DNA of 64,000 bases, taken from NCBI RefSeq assembly GCF_001427125.1, contig NZ_LMGK01000001.1, forward strand, positions 508,108 through 572,107, written 5' to 3'. Each line of letters starts with the position of its first letter. Position 1 is the first letter of the stretch. Below the pieces are notes generated by a model. It saw nothing but the letters and a program-made list of their open reading frames with translations, was not told where the DNA came from and made no database searches. This document shows, in pieces, positions 10,739 through 18,754 of the stretch. This DNA is from Pseudomonas sp. Root562. Its GTDB lineage: Bacteria > Pseudomonadota > Gammaproteobacteria > Pseudomonadales > Pseudomonadaceae. The position numbers were made by a program, and so were the translations under genes.

Positions 10739-11814
10739 TGCTCACCTCTCTTTTTCAGCAAACCGATCACGCCTTTGGGCAAATACAAGGTCACGACAAT
10801 GAACAGCGCACCGAGGAAGAACAGCCAATACTCGGGGAACGCCACGGTGAACCAGCTCTTCATGCCGTTGACCACGCCGGCACCGAGCAACGGACCGATC
10901 AAGGTGCCACGACCGCCGAGGGCCACCCACACCGCCGCTTCAATCGAGTTGGTCGGCGACATTTCACTCGGGTTGATGATGCCGACTTGCGGCACATACA
11001 ACGCGCCGGCCAAACCGCATAGCACAGCGCTCAACACCCACACGAACAACTTGAAACCACGCGGATCGTAGCCACAGAACATCAAGCGATTCTCCGCATC
11101 GCGCAGCGCGGTCAGCACTCGGCCGAACTTGCTTTGCGCCAGCCGCCAGCCGATGTACAGGCTCGCCACCAGCAACAGCACCGTGGCGAAAAACAGCACG
11201 GCGCGGGTGCCGGGTTCAGTAATGCCGAAGCCGAGAATCGTGCGGAAGTTGGTGAAGCCGTTGTTGCCACCGAAGCCGGTTTCGTTGCGGAAAAACAGCA
11301 GCATCCCGGCGAAGGTCAGGGCCTGGGTCATGATCGAGAAATACACGCCCTTGATCCGCGAACGGAAGGCGAAGAAGCCGAATACCAGAGCCAGCAACCC
11401 CGGCGCCAGAACGACCAGGCACAGGGTCCAGAGAAAGCTGCTGGTGCCGGTCCAGAACCACGGCAGCTCGGTCCACGACAGGAACGTCATGAACGCCGGC
11501 AAGCCATCTCCCGAGGCCTGGCGCATCAGGTACATGCCCATCGCGTAACCGCCAAGGGCGAAGAACAGACCATGGCCCAGGGACAGCAGGCCGGCGTAAC
11601 CCCAGACCAGGTCCAGCGCCAGGGCAACGATGGCGTAGCAGAGTATCTTGCCCACTAGCGTCAGCGTGTAGGCGGATACATGCAACGTGCTGTCCACCGG
11701 TAGCAACGACAGCAGCGGCAATGCCAGCAGCAGGGCGAGGATCACCGCGCCGACAGCGATCGTGACTTTCGGGCCGGCCTTTTGGGTAGCCGTGACAATC
11801 AGAGGCTGGTTCAT
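10735..11814 (-). CDS. urtC: Urea ABC transporter permease UrtC
   Basis: LivM-type inner-membrane permease of 359 residues with about nine to ten hydrophobic segments and the branched-chain permease motifs GYAGLLSLGHGLFFALGGYA and VALGGRGTLIGPLLGA. The open frame extends to 12321, but the ATG at 11814 (MNQPLIVTAT) overlaps the urtB stop (ATGA) and starts at the expected place, so the upstream part is a shadow of urtB. Confidence 0.95.
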   Translation of the reverse strand: MNQPLIVTATQKAGPKVTIAVGAVILALLLALPLLSLLPVDSTLHVSAYTLTLVGKILCYAIVALALDLVWGYAGLLSLGHGLFFALGGYAMGMYLMRQASGDGLPAFMTFLSWTELPWFWTGTSSFLWTLCLVVLAPGLLALVFGFFAFRSRIKGVYFSIMTQALTFAGMLLFFRNETGFGGNNGFTNFRTILGFGITEPGTRAVLFFATVLLLVASLYIGWRLAQSKFGRVLTALRDAENRLMFCGYDPRGFKLFVWVLSAVLCGLAGALYVPQVGIINPSEMSPTNSIEAAVWVALGGRGTLIGPLLGAGVVNGMKSWFTVAFPEYWLFFLGALFIVVTLYLPKGVIGLLKKRGEQ

Positions 11815-13316
11815 CAGTCGATCACCCGTCCTTTCAGTGCAAAGAGACCTTGCGGACGTTTCTGGATGAACAGAATGATCAGCGCGAGGATGAGGATCTT
11901 GCCGAGCACGGCGCCGATCTGCGGTTCGAGAATCTTGTTGGCGATCCCCAGGCCAAACGCGGCGAACACGCTGCCGGCCAATTGCCCGACGCCGCCGAGC
12001 ACCACCACCAGGAACGAGTCGATGATGTAGCTCTGGCCCAGATCCGGGCCGACGTTGCCGATCTGGCTCAGCGCAACGCCACCCAGACCGGCAATGCCCG
12101 AACCGAGGCCGAAGGCGAGCATGTCTACGCGTCCGGTGGGCACGCCGCAACAGGCCGCCATGTTGCGGTTCTGGGTGACGGCGCGCACGTTCAGGCCCAG
12201 GCGTGTCTTGTTCAGCAGCAGCCAGGTCAGCACCACCACAAACAGGGCGAACGCGATGATGACGATGCGGTTGTACGGTAGAACCAGATTGGGCAGCACT
12301 TGAATGCCGCCCGACAGCCACGCGGGGTTGGCCACTTCAACGTTCTGCGCGCCGAACACCAGACGCACCAGTTGAATCAGCATCAGGCTGATGCCCCAGG
12401 TGGCGAGCAGGGTCTCCAGTGGGCGGCCATAGAGGTGGCGAATCACCGTACGCTCCAGCGCCATGCCGATGGCGGCGGTGACAAAAAAGGCCACGGGCAA
12501 GGCGATCAGTGGATAGAACTCAATGGCCTGCGGCGCGTAGCGCTGGAACATCAATTGCACGACATAGGTCGAGTAGGCACCGAGCATCAGCATTTCGCCG
12601 TGGGCCATGTTGATCACGCCGAGCAGGCCGAAGGTGATCGCCAGGCCCAACGCTGCGAGCAGCAGAATCGAACCCAGCGACATGCCGCTGAAGGCCTGGC
12701 CCACAAGCTCGCCGATCAGCAGTTTGCGTTTGACCTGGGCCAGGCTGGTTTCGGCCGCTGTGCGTACAGTGGCATCGGTTTCAACGGCGGGATCGAGCAA
12801 GCCTTCGAGCCGGGTGCGGGCCAGCGGGTCACCGGTTTCACCGAGCAGGCGCACAGCGGCGAGCCGCACAGCCGGGTCGGCATCAACCAATTGCAGATTG
12901 GCCAGGGCAAGGCTCAGTGCGGCATGGACGCTTTCGTCCTGTTCGCCAGCAAGCTGCTGGTCGAGGAATTTCAACTGCGCCGGTTTGGCGCTTTTCTGTA
13001 GTTGCTGTGCAGCGGCCAGACGCAGTCTGGCGTCGGCGGCGAGCAACTGATGGCTGGCCAGGGCGGTGTCGATCAACCCCCGCAAGCGATTGTTCAGGCG
13101 CAAGGTTTTCGGTTGGCCGTCGACGGTCAATACACCTTGTTGCAGGGCATTGATCAGCTCGACGCGGACCGGATCGGGCTGCGCGGCCCAGGCTTCGAGC
13201 AACTTGGCTTGCTGCACGGGATTGGCGGCGACGAAGTCTTCGGCGTCGCCGGCGTGAGTGGCCATCGGCAGCAACAACGCGAGGGCGAGGAGAAAGCGGT
13301 AGAGGGCAGTGGGCAT
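11814..13316 (-). CDS. urtB: Urea ABC transporter permease UrtB
   Basis: LivH-type permease of 500 residues. Residues 1–24 look like a signal peptide (MPTALYRFLLALALLLPMATHAG). Residues of about 25–210 form a hydrophilic, helical-repeat-like region typical of UrtB and absent from amino-acid permeases. The membrane domain follows, with the NMAHGEMLMLGAYS and GLGSGIAGLGGVALSQIGNVGP motifs. The frame is open to 13487, but the added residues come from a REP element; ATG 13316 directly precedes the signal peptide. Confidence 0.94.
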   Translation of the reverse strand: MPTALYRFLLALALLLPMATHAGDAEDFVAANPVQQAKLLEAWAAQPDPVRVELINALQQGVLTVDGQPKTLRLNNRLRGLIDTALASHQLLAADARLRLAAAQQLQKSAKPAQLKFLDQQLAGEQDESVHAALSLALANLQLVDADPAVRLAAVRLLGETGDPLARTRLEGLLDPAVETDATVRTAAETSLAQVKRKLLIGELVGQAFSGMSLGSILLLAALGLAITFGLLGVINMAHGEMLMLGAYSTYVVQLMFQRYAPQAIEFYPLIALPVAFFVTAAIGMALERTVIRHLYGRPLETLLATWGISLMLIQLVRLVFGAQNVEVANPAWLSGGIQVLPNLVLPYNRIVIIAFALFVVVLTWLLLNKTRLGLNVRAVTQNRNMAACCGVPTGRVDMLAFGLGSGIAGLGGVALSQIGNVGPDLGQSYIIDSFLVVVLGGVGQLAGSVFAAFGLGIANKILEPQIGAVLGKILILALIILFIQKRPQGLFALKGRVID

Positions 13317-13356
13317 AGAGAGTCGCCTTGCTCGGACTAATGTGAAGGCTGGCTCT

Positions 13357-13447
13357 TGTGGCGAGGGAGCTTGCTCCCGCTGGGACGCGAACCGGTTCCC
13401 AAAAAGGACTGCTGCGCAGTTCAACGGGAGCAAGCTCCCTCGCCACA
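13357..13447. repeat. REPIN-type inverted repeat between urtA and urtB
   Basis: Left arm 13357–13381 and right arm 13425–13447 carry the GAGGGAGCTTGCTCCCG core seen at 6045. It shares the 283-base urtA–urtB gap with the element at 13476. Confidence 0.83.
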
Positions 13448-13475
13448 AAAACCGCTCCCACTGGGGGTTGGTTTT

Positions 13476-13582
13476 GATCGTTCCCACGCTCCGCGTGGGA
13501 ATGCAGCCCGGGACGCTCCGCGTCCCTGAAGCGGACGCAGAGCGTCCGTTGAGGCATTCCCACGCAGAGCGTGGGAACGATC
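13476..13582. repeat. Palindromic intergenic repeat (GATCGTTCCCACGC family)
   Basis: Outer arms GATCGTTCCCACGCTC and GCGTGGGAACGATC, with inner GGACGC…GCGTCC stems. It is the second repeat in the urtA–urtB gap. Confidence 0.85.
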
Positions 13583-13599
13583 AGGTTGAGCGGGATAAC

Positions 13600-14865
13600 T
13601 CAGTTGCTCTTCACCGCATACTCCGGCTTCTTGTCGTTGCCCGGAATGAACGGGCTCCACGGCTGGGCGCGAATCGGGCCTTCGGTCTGCCATACGACGT
13701 TGAACTGACCGTCGGCCTGGATCTCGCCGATCATCACCGGCTTGTGCAGGTGGTGGTTGGTCTTGTCCATGGTCAGGGTGTAGCCGGACGGCGCGGCGAA
13801 GGTCTGGCCGCCGAGGGCTTCACGGACTTTATCGACGTCGGTGGACTTGGCTTTTTCAGCGGCCTGCGCCCACATGTGGATGCCGACGTAAGTGGCCTCC
13901 ATCGGGTCGTTGGTCACGGCTTTGTCAGCGCCTGGCAGGTTGTGTTTCTTGGCATAGGCTTTCCAGTCGGCAACGAATTTCTTGTTCGCCGGGTTCTCCA
14001 CCGATTCGAAGTAGTTCCACGCCGCGAGGTTGCCCACCAGCGGTTTGGTGTCGATGCCGCGCAGTTCTTCTTCGCCCACCGAGAACGCCACGACTGGAAC
14101 GTCGGTGGCTTTGAGCCCCTGGTTGGCCAATTCTTTGTAGAACGGCACGTTGGAGTCACCGTTGACGGTGGAGATGACCGCCGTCTTGCCGCCGGCCGAG
14201 AACTTCTTGATGTTGGCGACGATGGTTTGATAGTCGCTGTGACCGAACGGCGTGTAGACCTCTTCGATGTCCTTGTCGGCCACACCTTTGGAGTGCAGGA
14301 ACGAACGCAGGATTTTGTTGGTGGTGCGCGGGTAGACGTAGTCAGTGCCGAGCAGGAAGTATCGCTTGGCGCTGCCGCCTTCTTCACTCATCAAATATTC
14401 AACGGCGGGGATCGCTTGCTGGTTCGGCGCGGCGCCGGTGTAGAACACGTTCGGCGACATCTCTTCGCCTTCGTACTGCACCGGATAGAACAGCAGGCCA
14501 TTGAGCTCTTCGAACACCGGCAGTACCGATTTGCGTGACACCGAAGTCCAGCAACCGAACACCACGGCGACCTTGTCCTGGGTCAGCAGCTGGCGGCCCT
14601 TTTCGGCGAACAGCGGCCAGTTGGACGCAGGGTCCACGACCACCGGCTCCAGCATCTTGCCGTTCACGCCGCCCTTGGCATTGATCTCGTCGATGGTCAT
14701 CAGCGCCATGTCTTTGAGCGACGTTTCGGAGATCGCCATGGTGCCGGACAACGAATGCAGAATACCGACCTTGATGGTCTCGGCAGCCTGGACGGTCCAG
14801 GTCATGCCCATCGCGGCAATGCTTGCCGAAAGTGTGAAAGCCTTGATCAAACTGCGACGCTTCAT
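13600..14865 (-). CDS. urtA: Urea ABC transporter substrate-binding protein UrtA
   Basis: Periplasmic urea-binding protein, 421 residues. The N-terminal MKRRSLIKAFTLSASIAAMG has the twin-Arg and hydrophobic pattern of an export signal, cleaved near AQAAET. The mature part is a type I periplasmic fold, starting IKVGILHSLSGTMAISETSL, with the SVSRKSVLPVFEELNGLLFYPVQYEGEE segment typical of UrtA/FmdD proteins. It is the first gene of urtABCDE. Two repeats, together 226 bases, separate it from urtB, which commonly lets the binding protein be made in excess of the permease. Confidence 0.95.
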   Translation of the reverse strand: MKRRSLIKAFTLSASIAAMGMTWTVQAAETIKVGILHSLSGTMAISETSLKDMALMTIDEINAKGGVNGKMLEPVVVDPASNWPLFAEKGRQLLTQDKVAVVFGCWTSVSRKSVLPVFEELNGLLFYPVQYEGEEMSPNVFYTGAAPNQQAIPAVEYLMSEEGGSAKRYFLLGTDYVYPRTTNKILRSFLHSKGVADKDIEEVYTPFGHSDYQTIVANIKKFSAGGKTAVISTVNGDSNVPFYKELANQGLKATDVPVVAFSVGEEELRGIDTKPLVGNLAAWNYFESVENPANKKFVADWKAYAKKHNLPGADKAVTNDPMEATYVGIHMWAQAAEKAKSTDVDKVREALGGQTFAAPSGYTLTMDKTNHHLHKPVMIGEIQADGQFNVVWQTEGPIRAQPWSPFIPGNDKKPEYAVKSN

Positions 14866-14929
14866 TGTGCGATCTCCATGAACTTATGAATTTTCTTGGG
14901 TGGCAGATGCGGACTACTGAAGGGTCTTT

Positions 14930-14946
14930 AGCAAGGGCTGTGCCCG
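14930..14946 (-). promoter_or_regulatory. Sigma-54 promoter of urtABCDE
   Basis: On the minus strand the site reads GGGCACAGCCCTTGCT. GG and GC are ten bases apart and the match to TGGCAC-N5-TTGCW is close. It lies 65 bases upstream of the urtA start. Confidence 0.82.
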
Positions 14947-14998
14947 GTCGGGCAAAGGTAGGAAAATGTCGGTTTAGAGCGATTGAGCGTTGGCGGGA

Positions 14999-15034
14999 TG
15001 CACCATGAGAGAACGCTGTTGGCGCGCTGGTGCA
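14999..15034 (-). promoter_or_regulatory. Possible NtrC enhancer half-sites
   Basis: TGCACC at 14999–15004 and GGTGCA at 15029–15034 match the two halves of the NtrC consensus, at a suitable distance upstream of the sigma-54 promoter. The 24-base spacing is longer than the five bases of a canonical site, so they would be two separate weak sites. Confidence 0.3.
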
Positions 15035-15074
15035 GGTGGCCGCGCCAGATTGGGGCGAGCCGTGCCGATCAAAC

Positions 15075-15158
15075 TGTAGGCGCGAGCCTGCTCGCGATAG
15101 CGGTAGATCAGACAACATCTGCGCTGGCTGAAAGATCGCCACCGCGAGCAGGATTCAA
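15075..15158. repeat. Imperfect REP pair
   Basis: TGTAGGCGCGAGCCTGCTCG at the left and a degenerate inverted partner (ATCGCCACCGCGAGCAGGAT) at the right. This is the GCGAGCCTGCTCGC-core type of Pseudomonas REP, decayed compared with the other copies. Confidence 0.65.
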
Positions 15159-15189
15159 CAGTGGGTATCAGTTTTGTAAGCGACGAGTG

Positions 15190-15612
15190 TCAGCTTTTGA
15201 TGCAGGTTTCAAAACCATGTCCGCCACCTTCGTACTCCGGGCCGTAGTAGTACTTGGTGAATGAAGTTTTCCCGTCAGGCGTGGACGCGATGTTCGCTAT
15301 CCCGACACCGTAGTCCTTGAGCGACGGGTCGGTATGGGCAAAGTAAATCGCCAGGGAATTCAAGTTGGCGGCGGCAAACCCGTCATACCGCGAGTTGTCG
15401 GGCAATGTCAGGGTAAAACCGTAGGCGCCATGTTCGCCGGTACTTTGTTCGGCATTGAGTTTCATGTCGACAACCCCTTCAAACGGGCCGATGTGACTGT
15501 CCATTCCGGTACATTGATATCGGCCGCTGTAGTCAACGCCAGTAAAGGGTGGCTTGGCTGCCCATGCAGGCGTTGAAACAAGTGCGATGGCTATGATGAG
15601 TTTTTTGAACAT
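15190..15612 (-). CDS. Small secreted protein of unknown function
   Basis: A 140-residue protein with a clear Sec signal peptide (MFKKLIIAIALVSTPAWA, cleavage near AWA/AK). The mature part starts GVDYSGRYQCTGMDSHIGPFEG, has a beta-rich composition and ends FETCIKS. The two mature cysteines (one near each end) could form a disulphide. I do not recognise a named family. It stands alone between urtA and the ABC-transporter genes, in the same orientation as both but separated by about 200 and 320 bases, so it is probably its own transcription unit. Confidence 0.75.
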   Translation of the reverse strand: MFKKLIIAIALVSTPAWAAKPPFTGVDYSGRYQCTGMDSHIGPFEGVVDMKLNAEQSTGEHGAYGFTLTLPDNSRYDGFAAANLNSLAIYFAHTDPSLKDYGVGIANIASTPDGKTSFTKYYYGPEYEGGGHGFETCIKS

Positions 15613-15809
15613 GGTTACCTCTTTCCGCTCCTGTAAGAATTATGACGGTTAAGGTGTAGGAATAATCGTCATTAATGTGCGCAAGTTTTTATTATGTAAC
15701 TTGCTGGAGCGGAGTATGAGCGTGGTCATGGATTTGTTAAGTGCCAACTCAATACGAGACTTTTCCAGATCTCCATGTGGTTTTTAGTTTGTTTTAATTA
15801 AACATGATG

Positions 15810-16820
15810 TTAACGACGTCGCATCAAACCGATGAAAAACAAGCCGCCAATCGCGGCGGTGGCCACGCCGATGGGCAAGTCTTCGGGCGCGATCAGCGTC
15901 CGGGCGGCGACGTCGACCCACACCAGAAACACGCTGCCGAGCAGTACGCACACCGGCAGCAATCTACGGTGTTCCGCGCCGACCAGTCGCCGCGCAATAT
16001 GCGGCACCATCAACCCGACAAAACCAATGGAGCCGCTGATCGACACCAGCACCCCGGTCATCAGCGAAGCGATCACGAACACTCGCAACCGCACGGATCG
16101 CGCATTCAATCCCAGCGTCACGGCAGTCTGCTCGCCGGCCATCAACGCATTGAGCGGTCGAGCCATGCCCAGCAGCAGCACCAACCCAATCAACACGCTG
16201 GCGGCGGGCACCGCGAGCAATTCCCAGCGCGCCAGCCCGAGACCACCGAGCATCCAGAACATCACCGCCGAACTGGCGCGATGGTCGCCCATGAACAGCA
16301 GCAAGTTGGCCACCGCCATCATCACGAACGACACCGCCACTCCGCACAGCAGCAGGCGTTCACTTTCGAGTCGACCGTGGCGGCTGGCGATCATCAGCAC
16401 CACCAGCATGCTCAACAATGCACCGATGAATGCTGCAATCGGCAAGGTCAGCAAGCCAACGATTTCACCGACATGCAACATCACGATCACCGCGCCCAGG
16501 GTTGCGCCGGAGGTGACCCCCAGCAGATGCGGATCGGCCAGCGGATTACGGGTCGCCGCTTGCAGCACCGCGCCGACCAGCGCCAACCCGGCGCCGACCA
16601 GCGCACCGAGCAACATGCGCGGTACGCGGATCAGCCAGACGATATGTGCCTGCCCGGCGCTCCACTCCTGCACACCAACGCCGAACAACTTGTGCAGGAG
16701 AATCCGCCAGACTACGTCCACCGGCACCCGCGCCGGGCCGAATCCCAGCGATACCACGCACGACACCAGCAGCAGCGCGCCAAGGGCCATCAGCAACAAG
16801 GCGTAGCGACGATTGATCAT
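15810..16820 (-). CDS. FecCD/BtuC-family ABC permease
   Basis: Inner-membrane permease of 336 residues with the multi-helix pattern of metal-chelate and cobalamin importers. Family motifs include RVPRMLLGALVGAGLALVGAVLQ, NPLADPHLLGVTSGATLGA and GSIGFVGLMVPHIAR (the ATPase-contact loop). It overlaps the binding-protein gene by four bases (ATGA) and ends the three-gene transporter operon. The family imports Fe-siderophores, haem, cobalamin or other metal chelates; substrate is unassigned. Confidence 0.9.
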   Translation of the reverse strand: MINRRYALLLMALGALLLVSCVVSLGFGPARVPVDVVWRILLHKLFGVGVQEWSAGQAHIVWLIRVPRMLLGALVGAGLALVGAVLQAATRNPLADPHLLGVTSGATLGAVIVMLHVGEIVGLLTLPIAAFIGALLSMLVVLMIASRHGRLESERLLLCGVAVSFVMMAVANLLLFMGDHRASSAVMFWMLGGLGLARWELLAVPAASVLIGLVLLLGMARPLNALMAGEQTAVTLGLNARSVRLRVFVIASLMTGVLVSISGSIGFVGLMVPHIARRLVGAEHRRLLPVCVLLGSVFLVWVDVAARTLIAPEDLPIGVATAAIGGLFFIGLMRRR

Positions 16821-17767
16821 GTGCCGTGCAAACCCTTGGCCAGGGTTTCCACCGCCAGGACGTTGTCGATCCCCGGAGTGGCCTGCACGTAGGGAATGAC
16901 GATGAAGCGTTGGTGCTTGATCGCGTCCACCGATTGCAGCGCCTTGTTGCTGCGCAGGAATTCAATCTTCTGTTCGGCGGTGACTTCGCCATAGTCGACG
17001 ATCACGATCACCTGCGGGTTGCGCTCGACCACGTTCTCCCAGTTGACCCGAGTCCAGCTCGCGTCGACATCGGCGAGAATGTTTTGCCCGCCGGCGGCAT
17101 CGATCAGCGCTTGCGGCATGCCCAGGCGACCGGACGTCATGGCCCGGTCTTCACCGCTGTCATAGAGAAAGACCCTGGGCTTATCGGCGGGCAGACCCTT
17201 GCGAATCCTGCTGACTTGCGCCTGCATTTCACTGATCACGGCATCGGCGCGATCCTGCACGTCGAAAATCCTGCCGAGGTTGCGCAGGTCGTTGTACGTG
17301 TCTTCGAGGCTGGCCGGTGGACGCTTCATCACGAATGCGCAGGACTCGGTCAGTTCGTAGACATTGATGCCCAACGGTTGCAGGGTTTGCGGCGTGAGGT
17401 CACCGCCGACACGCATGCCGTAATCCCAACCGGCGAAGAAGAAATCGACATTGGCGTTGAGCAGGGTTTCCACCGACGGGTACTTGGCCGCCAGCTCCGG
17501 CAAGCCGTCGAGGATGCTCTGCATCTGTGGCGTCACCGCTTTCCAGCCACTGACGCCGCTGTACCCGACCATCTGTGGCTTGAGGCCAAGGGCGAGCATC
17601 ATTTGAGTCATGTTGATGTCGTGGCTGACCGCGTGTTTCGGCGCCTGCTGGAAGGTCACTTGACGATTGCAGCTCTGCACCGTCAACGGGTAATGCGTGG
17701 GCTCGGCATACGCCTGGGCGCTGCCCAGCAACACCGCGAGGGAAAGACTGGAACGCAGCAGATTCAT
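16817..17767 (-). CDS. Metal-chelate/cobalamin-type periplasmic binding protein
   Basis: A 316-residue type III periplasmic binding protein with a signal peptide (MNLLRSSLSLAVLLGSAQAYA). The order of motifs fits FepB/BtuF proteins: VTFQQAPKHAVSHDINMTQMMLALGL at the N-terminus and VETLLNANVDFFFAG in the first lobe. In the second lobe, VVERNPQVIVIVDYG and the C-terminal helix complete the fold. It overlaps both neighbours by four bases (ATGA). Copper genes lie upstream and cobalamin genes farther on, so a cobalamin, cobalt or copper chelate is as plausible as an iron siderophore. No substrate-specific motif was recognised. Confidence 0.85.
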   Translation of the reverse strand: MNLLRSSLSLAVLLGSAQAYAEPTHYPLTVQSCNRQVTFQQAPKHAVSHDINMTQMMLALGLKPQMVGYSGVSGWKAVTPQMQSILDGLPELAAKYPSVETLLNANVDFFFAGWDYGMRVGGDLTPQTLQPLGINVYELTESCAFVMKRPPASLEDTYNDLRNLGRIFDVQDRADAVISEMQAQVSRIRKGLPADKPRVFLYDSGEDRAMTSGRLGMPQALIDAAGGQNILADVDASWTRVNWENVVERNPQVIVIVDYGEVTAEQKIEFLRSNKALQSVDAIKHQRFIVIPYVQATPGIDNVLAVETLAKGLHGT

Positions 17768-18552
17768 GGTTGGGTTATCCAGGTAATACGGGGGTAGCCG
17801 TGCAAGGGATGTTCATCGATCAACGCTTCGACGCCGAACACGTTACGCAACAACGCGGCGTTGAGGACTTCTTTCGGTGTGCCGCAAGCGACGATGCGGC
17901 CGTGATCGATCACGTACAGCCGATCGCAGAACGCCGCGGCCAGATTCAGGTCATGGATGCTCGCCAGGGTGCCGATCTTCAAGCGCTTGACCAACTGCAA
18001 CAGCTCCAGCTGATAGCGCGGATCAAGGTGATTGGTCGGCTCGTCGAGGATCAGCAGTTGCGGTTGCTGGGCCAACGCGCGGGCCAGGATCACCCGCTGC
18101 TTTTCACCGCCGGACAGGGTGGTAAACGCATGGTCTTCGAAGCCCTTGAGGCCAACTGATTCCAGAGCGTGGAGGGCGAGGTTTCGATCCTCGACAGTGT
18201 CGCCATCGAACAGGCCTTTGTGCGGCGTGCGCCCCATGGCGACGACTTCTTCGACGGTCAGCCCGAAGGCATCGGGAAACTCCTGCAGCACCACGGCGAT
18301 GCGTTGCGCGCACCAGCGCGAGGATTGCTTCCAGACGTTGTGATGGCCGAGCCCGACCTCGCCGCTTTGCGGTTTGCTGAAGCGCCACGCACAACGCAAC
18401 AGGCTGGTCTTGCCACTGCCGTTAGGGCCGATCAACCCGACAAGCTCGCCGGCGGCCACGTGCAACGAGGCATCACGCAGCTGGAACTGGTGATGACAAT
18501 GGCCGTGGCCAAGGGGAGTCCAGGAAATATTTGTGAGGTTCAGCGAAGTCAT
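17764..18552 (-). CDS. ABC transporter ATP-binding protein (FecE/BtuD type)
   Basis: Cytoplasmic ATPase of 262 residues that powers the adjacent binding-protein/permease pair. Walker A is GPNGSGKTS, the signature is LSGGEKQRV, Walker B is [15 protein letters not shown] and the switch His is in ASIHDLNLA. These match the iron-chelate uptake class. The ATG at 18552 starts the three-gene operon; the last four bases overlap the binding-protein start. Confidence 0.92.
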   Translation of the reverse strand: MTSLNLTNISWTPLGHGHCHHQFQLRDASLHVAAGELVGLIGPNGSGKTSLLRCAWRFSKPQSGEVGLGHHNVWKQSSRWCAQRIAVVLQEFPDAFGLTVEEVVAMGRTPHKGLFDGDTVEDRNLALHALESVGLKGFEDHAFTTLSGGEKQRVILARALAQQPQLLILDEPTNHLDPRYQLELLQLVKRLKIGTLASIHDLNLAAAFCDRLYVIDHGRIVACGTPKEVLNAALLRNVFGVEALIDEHPLHGYPRITWITQP

Positions 18553-18583
18553 GCAGTGACTCTTTAGGTGAAGCGAACGGTCC

Positions 18584-18674
18584 CTTCGCTGGCAAGCCAG
18601 CTCCCACAGGTGTTATGTCGATCACAAAAATTGCGTAAGACATGGACCCTGTGGGAGCGGGCTTGCCCGCGATG
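18584..18674. repeat. REPIN with unequal arms
   Basis: Left arm carries CTGGCAAGCCAGCTCCCACA and right arm carries TGTGGGAGCGGGCTTGCCCG, so the two arms belong to slightly different REP variants facing each other. It separates the PepSY gene from the ABC operon. Confidence 0.82.
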
Positions 18675-18754
18675 AGGCCAGCAAGTAACCCTGAGTTGCC
18701 AGGATGACGCGCGGGCAGTTTACAGGGCCGAGGCTCCCGCGCATCTCGCCTGAC

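Larger units (their letters stand above)
14866..15189. other. Intergenic region upstream of urtA
   Basis: A 324-base gap between urtA and the small secreted-protein gene. It holds the sigma-54 promoter, two NtrC-like half-sites and an imperfect REP pair. The remainder shows nothing recognisable. Confidence 0.7.
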
